6,841 bases of DNA from F1-20-MAGs016 sp046086245 (GCA_046086245.1 JBJSXB010000064.1:1-6841), one strand, 5' to 3'; numbered from the stretch's first letter, positions 1 through 6,704 are shown. Numbers and translations are program-made. The notes: generated from the sequence alone by a model not told the origin.

Positions 1-2274
1 CCAAATCGTCGCGCCAGCGGAGGCGAGGCGATTCACCAGGCCGGCGGCATCGACGGCATGATCGATGGCCGCGGCCCCGCGGACCCCCAGGAGTCGGGCA
101 CCGAGCGGACCCAGCGTGCGTCCGAGCGGGTCGTCGGGGCCGAGCGACGACACGAGCACGTCGTCGCGGTTGACCAGGCAGGCGCCGTCGAACGCCTCGG
201 CCGCCGCCGCAAGCGCGGGGCCGTCGATGTCCCCCTCCGGGACCACGACCCCTTCCGTCGCCGCGTCTCCGCGGCGATCGGCCCCGTCGGCGAGTCGCGC
301 CCGCACGGAACGGGCGGCGAGTTCCTGGAGGGCCAGGCGGGCGGCATCGGGCGACGTGCCCATCGGTAGCGGCGTGCCGAAGGTGAGCGTGATCGGCCGC
401 GCCCATCGGCTGCTCCGCTTCCGCCCGAAGAACCTTCCCTCGGCGAACGAGAAGCGACTTCCCCACAGCCCGTCGATCGCCAGTGGCTGAATTGGCGACT
501 CGACGCGCTCGAGCAACCACCCGAGGCCCCGTTTGAACCCGAGAAGCTGTCCGGTACGGGAAATGCCCCCTTCGGAGAAAATCCCCACCACGTCGCCGTC
601 GCGCAGTCCGGACTGCATCGTTTTCAGCGCCGTGCCGATCGACTTGGGCCGCGGGTCGAAAAGGATGAAACGCCACTGATCGGCGAGCATCCGCAAGAAT
701 CGTCCCTGGATGTTGGGTCCGTAGACCACCATGCGGATCGGGCGCGGCGCGGCGAGGGTGACGAGGAAGCCATCGAGCCACGAGACGTGGTTGGCAACGA
801 CGACCACCGGCCCCTCGCGTGGCATCAGCTCTGCCCCCTCGACCCGCATCCGATAGAGCGAGTGGACCACCGTGGATACCGCCATCCGCAGTGTCGCCCG
901 TGGGGCGGCCCACACCGCCACCAGCGCCGCGCCCAGGGACAGCACGGCGAACAGGCCGAATACGCCCCGCGCCGACACCAGGGGCACCGCCGCGGCCGTC
1001 GCGGCGTCGGCGGGGCCGGCGGCGTCGGCGAGAAAGTTGCCGGCCGCCATGCCCACCAGGGTGGCTGCCAACGAGATCAGCGCGAATACGCCGTTGGCCC
1101 CCGACAACCGCGCCCGCGGGACCGATTCGGGAATCGAGCCGACCATCGCCGGCGACATCAGCGCCGCTTGGCAGCCGATGAGGATCACCGTGCCCAGCAG
1201 CATCCACAGACCGGGCGGAAGGCTGCCGCCGGGCTGGTCGGTCGGTGCCCGAAGCGCACCATACCCCAGCGAGGCGAGCATCATGCCGGCGAAGGTGAGC
1301 AGATTGAGGGCCGCCAGCAGGCCGCCGCGGCGGTGCTCGGGCGACCGGTCCTGGTAGTGCGCCTCGAGTGGCACATCGAACATGCCCGCGCCGAACCCCA
1401 GCACCCCGAGCAGCGCCACCGCCCAGCACCAGGCGGCCAACCGCACCCCGCCCGCCGTGAAAATCGTCGCCGGGCCGGTCGCCAGCAGGATCGAGGCGAG
1501 GGCCATGATCACCGCCCCGACTGGCACCAACCCGAGATTGACCCCGCCCGCCGAGAGCCGGCCCGCCGCCACGCTCCCCAAGCCGATTCCCAGCACCAGC
1601 GACAGCAGCATCGGCACCGCCTGCCCCTGCGCCGTCGCCCCCGCCTCGGAGACGTACTGGTCGACGTTCAACTGGGCGACCGCGCCGAGCGCCCAGAAGA
1701 ACACGATCCCCGCTCCCGCCCCCACCAACTCGCGCGATGCGGCCAGATCGCGCAGATCGCTCCAGGTGCGCGACAGGACGGTGAAGGGAGGCGGGGCGGT
1801 CGGGTCGGCGGCGGGACGGCGCGCCAGCCGCAGGCTTGCGAGCCAACCGGCCACGGCGATGCCGATCAAGGCCGCCGCCGCGGGCAGGGCATTCGTCCAA
1901 CCGGCGAACGCGCCGCCCGGGCGCGCGTGCCACCACATCGTCGCGGCGGCGGCGGCGGCGATCACGATTTCGGCCACCTTGCACCAGGCGACCACGCTGC
2001 GTTTCGGGTAGCGGTCGGCCAACCAGCCGGCCAACCAGGCCAGCGCCACGAACGGCAGCACGAACCCGGCGGTGCCGATCGTGAGCACCGCCGCGGTGCC
2101 GGCGGCACCGGCGGCGCGTTTGCCGAGCCCGATCGCCAACCAGCGCAGCAGATTGTCGTTCACGACCGTCAGGCAACGGGCGACGAGCAACGCCGTGAAC
2201 GCGCCGCGCGGGATCGACGCGTTGGCGGACGCGGTATCATCCGCGGCGGCGACTGGGGAAGAAGCGTGATCCAC
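1..2274 (-). CDS. LplT-like MFS transporter fused to PlsC acyltransferase, Aas-type, C-terminus cut by window edge
   Basis: The reverse strand is open without a stop from 2274 to position 1, giving 758 residues of a longer protein. Residues about 26-458 form an MFS transporter with roughly a dozen hydrophobic segments. It opens with an LplT-like NDNLLRWL (39-46) and has the MFS loop motif GWLADRYPKR (83-92). Residues about 459-640 are a PlsC/LPLAT domain: catalytic HX4D is H496-VSWL-D501 inside ANHVSWLDGF, the third motif is FSEGGISRTG (566-575), and the terminal strand is ITLTFGTPLP. In the known family, LplT flips lysophospholipid inward and Aas re-acylates it at the inner membrane, so phospholipid repair is the likely role. 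After residue 640 the sequence resembles a shortened AMP-binding domain: DDVLVSSL (704-711) sits where DVLLSSLPLFHSFG is usual, but no TSGTTGxPKG P-loop is visible. The start is uncertain. GTG 2274 is preferred because it lies about 25 codons before the first helix and has GAG just upstream; GTG 2322 is an alternative. Transporter and acyltransferase calls are firm; substrate is inferred. Confidence 0.88.
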   Translation of the reverse strand, partial: MDHASSPVAAADDTASANASIPRGAFTALLVARCLTVVNDNLLRWLAIGLGKRAAGAAGTAAVLTIGTAGFVLPFVALAWLAGWLADRYPKRSVVAWCKVAEIVIAAAAAATMWWHARPGGAFAGWTNALPAAAALIGIAVAGWLASLRLARRPAADPTAPPPFTVLSRTWSDLRDLAASRELVGAGAGIVFFWALGAVAQLNVDQYVSEAGATAQGQAVPMLLSLVLGIGLGSVAAGRLSAGGVNLGLVPVGAVIMALASILLATGPATIFTAGGVRLAAWCWAVALLGVLGFGAGMFDVPLEAHYQDRSPEHRRGGLLAALNLLTFAGMMLASLGYGALRAPTDQPGGSLPPGLWMLLGTVILIGCQAALMSPAMVGSIPESVPRARLSGANGVFALISLAATLVGMAAGNFLADAAGPADAATAAAVPLVSARGVFGLFAVLSLGAALVAVWAAPRATLRMAVSTVVHSLYRMRVEGAELMPREGPVVVVANHVSWLDGFLVTLAAPRPIRMVVYGPNIQGRFLRMLADQWRFILFDPRPKSIGTALKTMQSGLRDGDVVGIFSEGGISRTGQLLGFKRGLGWLLERVESPIQPLAIDGLWGSRFSFAEGRFFGRKRSSRWARPITLTFGTPLPMGTSPDAARLALQELAARSVRARLADGADRRGDAATEGVVVPEGDIDGPALAAAAEAFDGACLVNRDDVLVSSLGPDDPLGRTLGPLGARLLGVRGAAAIDHAVDAAGLVNRLASAGATIW

Positions 2275-2466
2275 GCGATGCTCGCAGGGCGGGTCGGGTG
2301 GTGACGGCTGCGCCGATCGCACCGGCGACCGTTTCGAACGCCAGCGCGGCCGACGGCCCGCAGACCAGGGGACGATTTGCAGCCCCGCGTGGACGCTGCG
2401 TATTCTTCACGGGCACGGTCATTTTCCACAAGCCGCCGAGGAGCTGGACCGCCGTCCGGCCACACC
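2275..2466. other. Divergent intergenic region
   Basis: This 192-bp stretch separates the minus-strand transporter/acyltransferase gene from the plus-strand secreted-protein gene. The minus-strand reading frame stays open back to a TGA near 2415, so part of the interval could be N-terminal coding sequence if GTG 2322 is the true start. A plus-strand promoter candidate lies at 2377-2406. I see no convincing minus-strand -10 element. The TTCGAA palindrome near 2334 is short and probably meaningless. Confidence 0.6.
2377..2406 (+). promoter_or_regulatory. Candidate sigma70-type promoter for the secreted-protein gene
   Basis: TTGCAG (2377-2382) and TATTCT (2401-2406) are separated by 18 bp and match the -35/-10 consensus at four of six positions each. 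Transcription would begin near 2413, leaving a leader of about 54 nt before ATG 2467. The surrounding DNA is so GC-rich that a TATTCT hexamer stands out. The assignment assumes a sigma70-like housekeeping factor. Confidence 0.35.
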
Positions 2467-3123
2467 ATGACACGTCTCGTCCGTTCGACGCTCTCGGTGT
2501 TCGCTCTCGTGGTCGCCGGGTCGGCGCCGTCGGCGTGGTGCCAGACGATCGTCTACCGGCCGGTGGTGCCGATGTTCGCACCGGCCGCGGGCCCGTACGT
2601 CGCCAACTACGCCCCGATGGGCAATTACGCCGCGGTGACCGCGTTTTCCCCGCCAGTCGTCCACGCCGCCCCGCTCGCGTCCGTCCCCGTGCCCGTCGTG
2701 GACACGGTCCCCTCGAGCTCGCTGGGCAACACCGGCGTCATGCCGCTGGCGATGTCGCCGCTACCGACGTATGGGCAGGCGTACGCCCCCATCCAACCGT
2801 ACAGTGCCGCCCAACCGTACAGTGCCGCCCGCCCGATCACGACTTACTACGCCCCGAGCTACGCCCAGAGCGGCTATGCCGTCCCACTCGCGTCGCCCGT
2901 GGGCTACGCCACTCCGCTGTCCGGCGCGACCACGTATGCGACGTCCGCCACCTTCCCTACGTCTGCCACGGTGGTGACCGCCGGCTACGCGGCGGCACCG
3001 GCGGCGACCGCGGCCATTCCAATGGTGCCCGTCGCACCGTCGGCAGTGGTGGTTCCGCTGCGTCGCGGCCTGTTCGGGGGGTATCGCCCGATGCGCGGCA
3101 CGGCGGTGTACCCCGTCTGGTGA
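2467..3123 (+). CDS. Secreted Tyr/Pro/Ala/Val-rich low-complexity protein, function unknown
   Basis: The predicted protein has 218 residues. Residues 1-25 look like a Sec signal peptide: R3 and R6, a hydrophobic core from about 8 to 18, then a small-residue stretch ending SAPSAWC-Q. Cleavage after A23 or C25 is possible. The residues before C25 (SAW) do not form a lipobox, so a lipoprotein is unlikely. The mature part is almost free of charge and dominated by Ala, Pro, Val, Tyr, Thr and Ser, with many Tyr-Ala-Pro and Gly-Tyr-Ala patches. It contains the exact repeat PYSAAQ/PYSAAR at 111-122. The C-terminus turns basic and aromatic (LRRGLFGGYRPMRG from residue 198). I recognise no enzymatic domain. 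An exported, disordered surface or cell-envelope protein is the most that can be inferred. ATG 2467 was chosen because the signal peptide begins there, although no Shine-Dalgarno sequence sits at the usual distance; the nearest is GAGGAG, 23 nt upstream. The frame is open upstream to TTG 2377, but that would bury the signal peptide. Confidence 0.72.
   Translation: MTRLVRSTLSVFALVVAGSAPSAWCQTIVYRPVVPMFAPAAGPYVANYAPMGNYAAVTAFSPPVVHAAPLASVPVPVVDTVPSSSLGNTGVMPLAMSPLPTYGQAYAPIQPYSAAQPYSAARPITTYYAPSYAQSGYAVPLASPVGYATPLSGATTYATSATFPTSATVVTAGYAAAPAATAAIPMVPVAPSAVVVPLRRGLFGGYRPMRGTAVYPVW
2793..2828 (+). repeat. Perfect 18-bp tandem duplication inside the secreted-protein gene
   Basis: The unit CCAACCGTACAGTGCCGC occurs at 2793-2810 and again, identically, at 2811-2828. 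It keeps the frame and encodes the doubled PYSAAQ/PYSAAR hexapeptide. Identity at every synonymous position points to a recent duplication, or to replication slippage. Confidence 0.9.
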
Positions 3124-3165
3124 GCGGCGGCTTTGCCGTGGTCCGGGTCCTCATGGTTTTTCGTC

Positions 3166-3194
3166 GTCGACCTCGGATCGGTCGACCTCGGATC
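3166..3194 (+). repeat. Two direct copies of GTCGACCTCGGATC with 15-bp period
   Basis: Identical 14-mers lie at 3166-3179 and 3181-3194, one base apart. A further GTCGAC core is at 3214-3219, making three such palindromic hexamers in 54 bp. They lie about 85-110 bp upstream of the -35 element of the putative carotenoid promoter. They could be operator sites or simply a slippage product; GTCGAC hexamers also occur elsewhere in this GC-rich window. Confidence 0.6.
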
Positions 3195-3251
3195 ATCGGG
3201 GTGGGTGTTCACCGTCGACGCGTCGCCATGGTGGCGAGAGCCACGGGGCGT

Positions 3252-3275
3252 CGCCGTGCTGCATGCCGGCGTTTT
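3252..3275 (+). terminator. Possible rho-independent terminator of the secreted-protein gene
   Basis: CGCCG (3252-3256) pairs with CGGCG (3267-3271), with an additional inner GC/GC pairing, and is followed at once by TTTT (3272-3275). It lies about 130 bp past the stop at 3123. The stem is short and the T-run is only four bases, so this is a weak call. Its right edge touches the -35 hexamer of the next promoter. Confidence 0.3.
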
Positions 3276-3276
3276 C

Positions 3277-3304
3277 TTGACCGTCCCCCCCCGGCACCTA
3301 TAGT
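3277..3304 (+). promoter_or_regulatory. Candidate sigma70 promoter of the carotenoid operon, with C8 tract in the spacer
   Basis: TTGACC (3277-3282) matches five of six consensus -35 bases and TATAGT (3299-3304) matches five of six -10 bases, with a 16-bp spacer. Transcription would start near 3311, leaving an untranslated leader of about 160 nt before ATG 3471. The spacer contains eight consecutive C (3285-3292). This is the best promoter match I found in the window and it faces the two CrtI-family genes. Confidence 0.55.
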
Positions 3305-3470
3305 GTCGGAGCTTGACCGGCTGACCGGAAGGGCACGGAAGGGCCTTGCGGCTCTTCAAGGCAGCGGCAAGGCCGCCGGCGGACCCGATGTCGCCCGCCT
3401 GCCGACGCAGTCGCCGAATCCCGTCGGGGCACCGCGGCGAGCGTGAATCATCGGAGCACGCGGCGGACGG

Positions 3471-5024
3471 ATGGCCCGAACGGTCAACATCATCGGGGCG
3501 GGCCCGGGCGGCTTGGCGATCGCCATGTTGCTCGTTCGGGCCGGCGTGCGGGTACGCGTCCTGGAGCGGATGGACGTTCCCGGTGGACGGACGAGCACGA
3601 TCAGCGCGCCGGGCGGCTATCGCTTCGATCTCGGCCCGACGTTCTTCCTGTACCCGAGGGTGCTCGAGGAGATTTTTTCGGCGTGCGGATACGACTTGCG
3701 TCGTGAGATCGAGATGGTGCGTCTCGACCCGCAGTATCGTCTCGTGTTCGGGTCCGGCGGCGCGCTGCTCGCGACACCGGACATCGCGCGGATGGAGGCC
3801 GAGGTGTCGCGGCTCTCTCCGGCCGACCGCGGTGCCTTCACCCGCTTCATGGAGGCGACGCGCACCAAGTTTTCCCGTTTCGCCCCGTTTCTCGAACAGC
3901 CGTTCCAGAGCTGGTTCGACCTCGCCAACCCCGACCTCCTCAAACTGGTGCCGCTGCTCAAACCGTGGAAGAGCCTCGATGCCGAACTGGGCACCTTCTT
4001 CAGTGACGAGCGCGTCCGTCTGGCGTTCACGTTCCAGTCGAAGTATCTGGGGATGTCGCCGTTCCGCTGCCCCAGCCTGTTTTCGATCCTCTCGTTTCTG
4101 GAATACGAGCACGGCGTCTACCACCCGATCGGCGGCTGCGGAGCGGTGTCCGCGGCGATGGCTCGGATCGCCGAGGGGATGGGGGTCGAGTTCCATTACG
4201 GTGAGGCGGTGGAATCGCTCGGGTTTTCCGGGCGGGCCGTGACCTCGGCACGCACATCCGGTGGCACCTATGACGCCGACGCGACAGTGGTCAACGCCGA
4301 TTTCGCCCGCTCGATGACGCGCTTGGTGCCCGACGCGCTGCGGCGCCGCTGGAGCGACCGCAAGCTCGCGGCGTCGCGGTTCTCCTGTTCGACGTTCATG
4401 CTCTACATGGGCATCGAGGGGCGGTACGACGACGTCCCCCATCACACGATCTACCTGTCGGAGAATTACCGCGACAATCTGGCCGACATCGAGACGCGGC
4501 ACCGCCTGTCGGACGACCCGTCGATGTACGTGCAAAATGCCTGCGTCACCGATCCGGGTCTGGCGCCCGCGGGCCACAGCACGCTCTATCTCCTCATCCC
4601 GGTGACCCATCGCCATCCCAACGTCGATTGGAGCCGCGAGGCCGCGCGGTATCGCGAGATCGCGCTCGATCAGTTGCCGAGGATCGGGATCGACGGGGTG
4701 CGCGCACGGATCCGCTACGAGCGGATCGTCACTCCGGACGACTGGGAGCAGGGCTACGAGATCTACCGGGGTGCGACGTTCAACCTCGCCCACGATCTCG
4801 GGCAGATGCTCCACAAGCGTCCCCACAACCGTTTCGAGGATCTGGAACGCACCTACCTCGTGGGTGGTGGCACTCACCCGGGCAGTGGCTTGCCGGTGAT
4901 CTATTCCTCGGCGCGGATCACCGCCGAGTTGCTTCTCGACGACCTCGGCGTGCCGGTGCCGAGCGGTGAACCGCGCCGTGGCCAGCGGCGGGGCCGACCG
5001 ACGGGAGAGCCGGCGACCGTGTAG
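3471..5024 (+). CDS. CrtI/CrtN-family FAD-dependent carotenoid (phytoene or diapophytoene) desaturase
   Basis: The 517-residue protein has the usual length of bacterial CrtI/CrtN desaturases. An N-terminal dinucleotide-binding fold is seen as VNIIGAGPGGLA (G9-x-G11-xx-G14), with acidic E32 at the end of the second strand, then the family signature VPGGRTS (36-42) and FDLGPTFF (52-59). The middle carries the typical FQSKYLGMSPF and HGVYHPIGG blocks. The C-terminal bacterial phytoene dehydrogenase signature is YLVGGGTHPGSGLP (462-475), followed by the final FAD-contacting helix. Family members dehydrogenate linear polyenes such as 15-cis-phytoene, 4,4'-diapophytoene or squalene-derived C30 chains at the membrane. 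Which substrate is used here cannot be read from sequence. ATG 3471 begins five residues before the first strand; GGAG at 3453-3456 is rather far away. An Arg-rich tail of about 20 residues follows the conserved domain. The next gene begins 12 bp after its stop, or 114 bp if the later start is used, implying one transcript. Family is secure; exact reaction is inferred. Confidence 0.93.
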   Translation: MARTVNIIGAGPGGLAIAMLLVRAGVRVRVLERMDVPGGRTSTISAPGGYRFDLGPTFFLYPRVLEEIFSACGYDLRREIEMVRLDPQYRLVFGSGGALLATPDIARMEAEVSRLSPADRGAFTRFMEATRTKFSRFAPFLEQPFQSWFDLANPDLLKLVPLLKPWKSLDAELGTFFSDERVRLAFTFQSKYLGMSPFRCPSLFSILSFLEYEHGVYHPIGGCGAVSAAMARIAEGMGVEFHYGEAVESLGFSGRAVTSARTSGGTYDADATVVNADFARSMTRLVPDALRRRWSDRKLAASRFSCSTFMLYMGIEGRYDDVPHHTIYLSENYRDNLADIETRHRLSDDPSMYVQNACVTDPGLAPAGHSTLYLLIPVTHRHPNVDWSREAARYREIALDQLPRIGIDGVRARIRYERIVTPDDWEQGYEIYRGATFNLAHDLGQMLHKRPHNRFEDLERTYLVGGGTHPGSGLPVIYSSARITAELLLDDLGVPVPSGEPRRGQRRGRPTGEPATV

Positions 5025-5027
5025 GCT

Positions 5028-5039
5028 GGAGAGTCGATG
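5028..5039 (+). promoter_or_regulatory. Strong Shine-Dalgarno before the upstream start of the second CrtI-family gene
   Basis: GGAGAG at 5028-5033 is followed by TCG and ATG 5037, giving a five-base gap from GGAG to the start codon. It begins only a few bases after the TAG (5022-5024) of the preceding gene. It favours ATG 5037, or possibly a short leader peptide, over the conserved-domain start at 5139. Confidence 0.5.
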
Positions 5040-6704
5040 CATCGGCGCCCCGGGCCGCGATGCACCGCGGCGGGAGCGGGATCGGTGGTGGACGACGCGT
5101 GCGGGTGGACCGAGGGCGGGTGGACTGCGGGGGCGAGCATGCGACAGGTGGATGAATCCCGGCGGGTAATCGTCGTCGGCTCGGGCCTGGGAGGCCTCGC
5201 CGCCGCCTGCACCCTCGCCGCCCGTGGGTATGCGGTCACGCTCTGCGAGGCCAACGCCTGGGTCGGCGGCAAAGCCGCGGTGCTGGCGGAGCAGGGATTC
5301 CGCTTCGACATGGGCCCGACCATCCTGACGATTCCCGGAGTGCTGCGGCGGATCTACGCCGAAGCGGACCGTGAATTGGAAAGTGCCCTCGACCTCGTGC
5401 CGCTCGATCCGCAGTGGCGCAGCTTCTTCACCGACGGCTCGTCGCTCGATCTCGTCGCCGACGTGTCCGAGATGCAGCGGACGCTCGAGGCCTACGCGCC
5501 CGGGAGCGGTGCGGCGACGGGCTACGGTCGGTTCATGGATCTCGCAGAGCGACTCCACCGGCTCTCCGACGATTACTTCTTCTGGCGGAGCGTCGGCGGC
5601 ATGCGCGACATGTTCGACGTCCGCCGCGGGATGGGCATGTCGGTCGTCAAGGAGGTGATGCACATGCGGCCCGGCCACAGCGTGGCCGGAACCGTGCGCT
5701 CGTTCGTCCGCGACGCGCGTGCGGCACAGATGCTCGACCATTTCACCCAATATGTCGGCAGCGCCCCCGACGCCTCCCCGGCCGTCCTCTGCGGCATCGC
5801 CCACATGCAGGCACGCGAGGGGGTGTGGTATCCACGCGGCGGCACCGGCGCCGTACCCCGCGCATTGGCCGGGCTCGCGGTCGATCTCGGGGTCGACATC
5901 CGCACGCGGACCGCCATCCGTCGCATCATCGTCGAGGATGGTGCCGTGCGCGGCGTGGAGACCACCGCCGGGGAACGGATCCCCGCAGCCGCGGTCGTCA
6001 GCAACAGCGACAGCGTGCGCACCCACCGCGAACTGCTCGACAGGCCCCACGGGCAAAGGTTCCTGGCACGGCGTCGGTACGAGCCGGCGTGTTCGGGGGT
6101 CGTGCTCTATCTGGGCCTCGACCGCCGCTACGAGCAACTGATCCACCACAACTTCATCTTCTCGGCGGACCCGCACGAGGAGTTCGAGACGATCTACCGC
6201 CGCGGCGAACCGGCTCCCGACCCCACGTGCTACGTCTGTGCCCCCGCGATCACCGAGCCGGAGGTGGCCCCTCCCGACGGTGAATCCCTCTACGTGCTCG
6301 TCCACACCCCGTACTTGCGTCCGCATCACGACTGGAAGGCGATGCTGCCGGCGTACCGCAAGCGGATCATCGAAAAACTCGAGTCGACTGCCGGCCTGAA
6401 GGACCTCGAGCGCCACATCGTCTTCGAGCGGGCGCTCACTCCACAGGACATCCATGACCGCTACCGCGTCCTCGACGGCGCGATCTACGGACTGGCCAGT
6501 CACGGCCGGTTCTTCGGCGCGTTCAAGCCGGCCAATCGGTCCCCGGACATCAAGGGCCTGTATCTCGCCGGGGGTGCCGCCCATCCGGGACCGGGCATGC
6601 CGATGGTGCTGATGTCGGGATGGATCGCGGCCGACTGCGTCGATCAGGATCGGCTCGTCGAACCGACCCGCGACGCGCGATCGCCCGCGCCGTGCCCCGC
6701 CTGA
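5037..6704 (+). CDS. Second CrtI-family carotenoid desaturase/oxidase (CrtP/CrtN-like)
   Basis: Read from ATG 5037 the protein has 555 residues; read from ATG 5139 it has 521. Numbered from 5037, the Rossmann motif is VIVVGSGLGGLAAA (G48-x-G50-xx-G53), E71 ends the second strand, VGGKA and FDMGPTIL (90-97) follow, GVWYPRGGTGAVP is the mid-protein block, and the C-terminal signature is YLAGGAAHPGPGMP (509-522). It shares this order of blocks with the preceding gene, for example VPLDPQWR against VRLDPQYR, so the two are diverged paralogues. The changed signature (AHPGPGMP instead of THPGSGLP) suggests a different substrate or step. In known pathways such pairs combine a first desaturase with a later desaturase or a terminal-methyl oxidase; that division is inferred here. 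Start choice is open: GGAGAG (5028-5033) sits ideally for ATG 5037, but the 34 added residues are Gly/Cys/Trp-rich and unlike the family, whereas ATG 5139 has GGGGGCGAG upstream and begins where homologues normally begin. Operon partner of the upstream gene. Confidence 0.9.
   Translation: MHRRPGPRCTAAGAGSVVDDACGWTEGGWTAGASMRQVDESRRVIVVGSGLGGLAAACTLAARGYAVTLCEANAWVGGKAAVLAEQGFRFDMGPTILTIPGVLRRIYAEADRELESALDLVPLDPQWRSFFTDGSSLDLVADVSEMQRTLEAYAPGSGAATGYGRFMDLAERLHRLSDDYFFWRSVGGMRDMFDVRRGMGMSVVKEVMHMRPGHSVAGTVRSFVRDARAAQMLDHFTQYVGSAPDASPAVLCGIAHMQAREGVWYPRGGTGAVPRALAGLAVDLGVDIRTRTAIRRIIVEDGAVRGVETTAGERIPAAAVVSNSDSVRTHRELLDRPHGQRFLARRRYEPACSGVVLYLGLDRRYEQLIHHNFIFSADPHEEFETIYRRGEPAPDPTCYVCAPAITEPEVAPPDGESLYVLVHTPYLRPHHDWKAMLPAYRKRIIEKLESTAGLKDLERHIVFERALTPQDIHDRYRVLDGAIYGLASHGRFFGAFKPANRSPDIKGLYLAGGAAHPGPGMPMVLMSGWIAADCVDQDRLVEPTRDARSPAPCPA

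Larger units (their letters stand above)
3124..3470. other. Non-coding region before the carotenoid operon
   Basis: No credible gene is seen in these 347 bp; the frames that cross it lack recognisable protein character. From left to right it holds a 15-bp-period direct repeat (3166-3194), a small perfect hairpin (TCGCCA-TGG-TGGCGA, 3223-3237), a terminator-like hairpin with a short T-run (3252-3275), a strong promoter-like element (3277-3304), and then a leader of about 160 nt without further recognised structure. A short repeated ACGGAAGGGC-like motif occurs in the leader around 3326-3345. Confidence 0.65.

Noticed and set aside
787..2304. A 505-codon open frame on the plus strand.
   Set aside because: It is the shadow of the minus-strand transporter/acyltransferase gene; the translation is Arg/His/Gln/Gly-rich low complexity, while the opposite strand shows clear MFS and PlsC motifs.
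3223..3237. Perfect hairpin TCGCCA-TGG-TGGCGA as a terminator.
   Set aside because: It is short and has no T-run after it; small inverted repeats of this size are expected by chance in GC-rich DNA.
2298..3446. A 382-codon plus-strand frame overlapping the secreted-protein gene.
   Set aside because: It is Arg-rich without domain or signal peptide and crosses the likely terminator and promoter; the overlapping 2467 frame has a clear signal peptide instead.
3443..3706. GTG-initiated frame overlapping the start of the first carotenoid gene, considered as a leader peptide.
   Set aside because: It runs deep into the desaturase gene in another frame with no protein-like composition, so it is a shadow frame.
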